Assembly (NCBI GenBank): GCA_936941515.1
Contig: CAKZJI010000235.1
Span: forward strand, 1 to 6,172
Source: an uncultured Propionibacteriaceae bacterium
GTDB taxonomy: Bacteria > Actinomycetota > Actinomycetes > Propionibacteriales > Propionibacteriaceae
Direction: 5' to 3'
DNA length: 6,172 nucleotides
A model generated the notes under the pieces. The model made no database searches. It was given only the letters and a program-made list of their open reading frames with translations, and had not been told where the DNA came from. Shown one piece after another: positions 5,116 through 6,172 of this stretch; position 1 is the stretch's first letter; the number at the start of each line of letters is the position of its first letter. The position numbers were made by a program, and so were the translations under genes.

Positions 5116-6172
5116 TTGAATCAAAACGATCCAAGCCAGCCTGGCGGCTCACCTTACCCTGGCAACACCGCACCAGACCAGGCCTTGCAGGACGGGCAGG
5201 CACCACAGCAGCAGACGACAGCTGCTCCGACGAAGCCCAAGTCGAAGACGCCCACGATCGTGGCCGGCGTTCTCGCGCTGGCGCTGCTCGTCGGTGGAGG
5301 CATCTTCGCCTGGTCACTGCTCCGTGGCGCAGCGCCTGCTGCCGCGAAGGGACTTCCCAAGGACACCTTGGCTATGGTCGAGGTGAATCTCAATCCGGCA
5401 GCCGGCGACAAGCTCGCCGTCAAGGATCTGGCGGCCAAGTTCCCCATCCTCGCCGACGATATGAAGACCGCCGGCGACGACTACAAGGCGGCTTTGTACA
5501 ACGCCTTGAAGCAGCGGGACACTTCCATGCCCGACTACGAGGCTGAGGTCAAGCCATGGCTCGGCGACTCCATCGCCCTGGGCGCTATCCAGGAGGGCAA
5601 GGACGGAGACACCAACTTCCAGCCCGTGTTGTCCTTCCAGGTCACCGACAAGGACAAGGCCAAGCAGTTCGTCGATAAGCACATGTCATCAAGGACCAAG
5701 ACCTTCTTCGTGGATGACCTGATGATCGTGACCAGTGAGCAGAGCAACCTCTCTGAGGAATCCTTGAAGAACGGCAATCTCACCTCCAATGAGAAATACA
5801 AGGCCGACATGGACAAACTCGGCCAGGGCTTCCTGGCCACAGCATGGGTCTCCGATGACCTGGTGAAGGAGACCGTTAAGGCCCAACACATCGACCTGCC
5901 CAAGAGCATGAACTTCCGCGCCGCCGCCGGCATCAAGGTCGAGGACGGAGCCCTGGCCCTGCGCACCATCGGCTGGTCGGAAAGCACCTTCTCCAAGAGC
6001 GGTGAGAAGGCAGCCGACCTCATGTCCGGGATGCCCGGTGACTGGTTCGGCTCGCTGTCCACCGCGGTCCAGTCAGACGCTGTCGACAAGCTCTGGGAAG
6101 GTCTGCAGGAAGACATCCCGGGTGAAATCGCTGGCTTCCTCGACGTTGGAGAAATCCTTGAGGAGAGTCGTC
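5116..6172 (+). CDS. DUF3352 family membrane-anchored protein, N-terminal part (cut by window edge)
   Basis: 352 codons are visible and the frame is still open at the window end. The order is a Gln/Pro/Gly-rich cytoplasmic head (1-45) containing a PTKPKSKTP basic stretch, one membrane segment (about 47-68), then a large extracytoplasmic Lys/Asp-rich domain. The domain begins GLPKDTLAMVEVNLNP (79-94), the characteristic opening of actinobacterial DUF3352 proteins, and goes on with KPWLGDSIALG (146-156) and alternating strand/helix segments, such as VLSFQVTDKDKAKQFVDK (171-188). No enzyme motif or lipobox is seen. It starts at TTG, supported by GAGGG upstream. It lies 96 bases after the LCP gene on the same strand with its own predicted promoter. 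The topology matches the LCP protein next door, so an envelope-side accessory role is plausible, but this is inference from position. The family function is unknown to me. Confidence 0.75.
   Translation, partial: MNQNDPSQPGGSPYPGNTAPDQALQDGQAPQQQTTAAPTKPKSKTPTIVAGVLALALLVGGGIFAWSLLRGAAPAAAKGLPKDTLAMVEVNLNPAAGDKLAVKDLAAKFPILADDMKTAGDDYKAALYNALKQRDTSMPDYEAEVKPWLGDSIALGAIQEGKDGDTNFQPVLSFQVTDKDKAKQFVDKHMSSRTKTFFVDDLMIVTSEQSNLSEESLKNGNLTSNEKYKADMDKLGQGFLATAWVSDDLVKETVKAQHIDLPKSMNFRAAAGIKVEDGALALRTIGWSESTFSKSGEKAADLMSGMPGDWFGSLSTAVQSDAVDKLWEGLQEDIPGEIAGFLDVGEILEESR

Noticed and set aside
5535..6116. Minus-strand open frame opposite the DUF3352 gene
   Set aside because: The plus strand carries a coherent membrane-anchored protein with a good ribosome binding site; the reverse frame has Ser/Leu-rich shadow composition and no domain.
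1..6172. Mobile element, phage, CRISPR or defence system
   Set aside because: No transposase, integrase, terminal inverted repeats, spaced direct repeats or nuclease genes were found; all genes fit a core envelope locus with similar composition throughout.

Overview
The window reads as a chromosomal segment of a high-GC Gram-positive actinomycete. Evidence is the GC-rich third codon positions, a TIGR03089-type gene (a family I know only from Actinobacteria), a DUF3352 membrane protein, and two LytR-CpsA-Psr (LCP) ligases of typical actinobacterial architecture. The promoters look actinobacterial too: TANNNT -10 boxes with no clear -35, placed so that several transcripts would be leaderless. 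A Propionibacteriaceae-like or related host is a guess from protein style only. No tRNA, rRNA, insertion sequence, CRISPR array or phage gene is visible.

Layout, left to right: (1) the N-terminal 184 codons of a mannose-1-phosphate guanylyltransferase on the minus strand, running off the left edge; (2) a 47-bp divergent promoter region with one -10-like box per strand; (3) a TIGR03089-family gene on the plus strand; (4) a two-gene minus-strand unit, a multi-pass LCP protein followed by a family 2 glycosyltransferase whose TTG start overlaps the LCP stop. The glycosyltransferase meets the TIGR03089 gene tail to tail with 6 bp shared; (5) a 124-bp divergent control region with overlapping -10 boxes, a hairpin and a 10-bp palindrome; (6) a second, single-pass LCP protein on the plus strand; (7) a 96-bp gap with a nested inverted repeat, a predicted promoter and a good ribosome binding site; (8) a DUF3352-family membrane-anchored protein running off the right edge.

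The genes fit a cell-envelope glycopolymer locus. The guanylyltransferase makes GDP-mannose, the glycosyltransferase probably adds a sugar to a lipid-linked intermediate, and the two LCP proteins probably move finished lipid-linked polymers onto peptidoglycan. The DUF3352 protein is an uncharacterised envelope partner. The same neighbourhood (manB, a glycosyltransferase, an LCP gene, a TIGR03089 gene) is known around Rv3264c-Rv3268 in Mycobacterium tuberculosis, so the grouping is an old actinobacterial one and not a novel system. The least ordinary features are regulatory or structural: paired leaderless promoters, a perfect 14-bp hairpin inside the second LCP gene just before its membrane segment, a G8 tract in the glycosyltransferase gene, and palindromes at two promoters.
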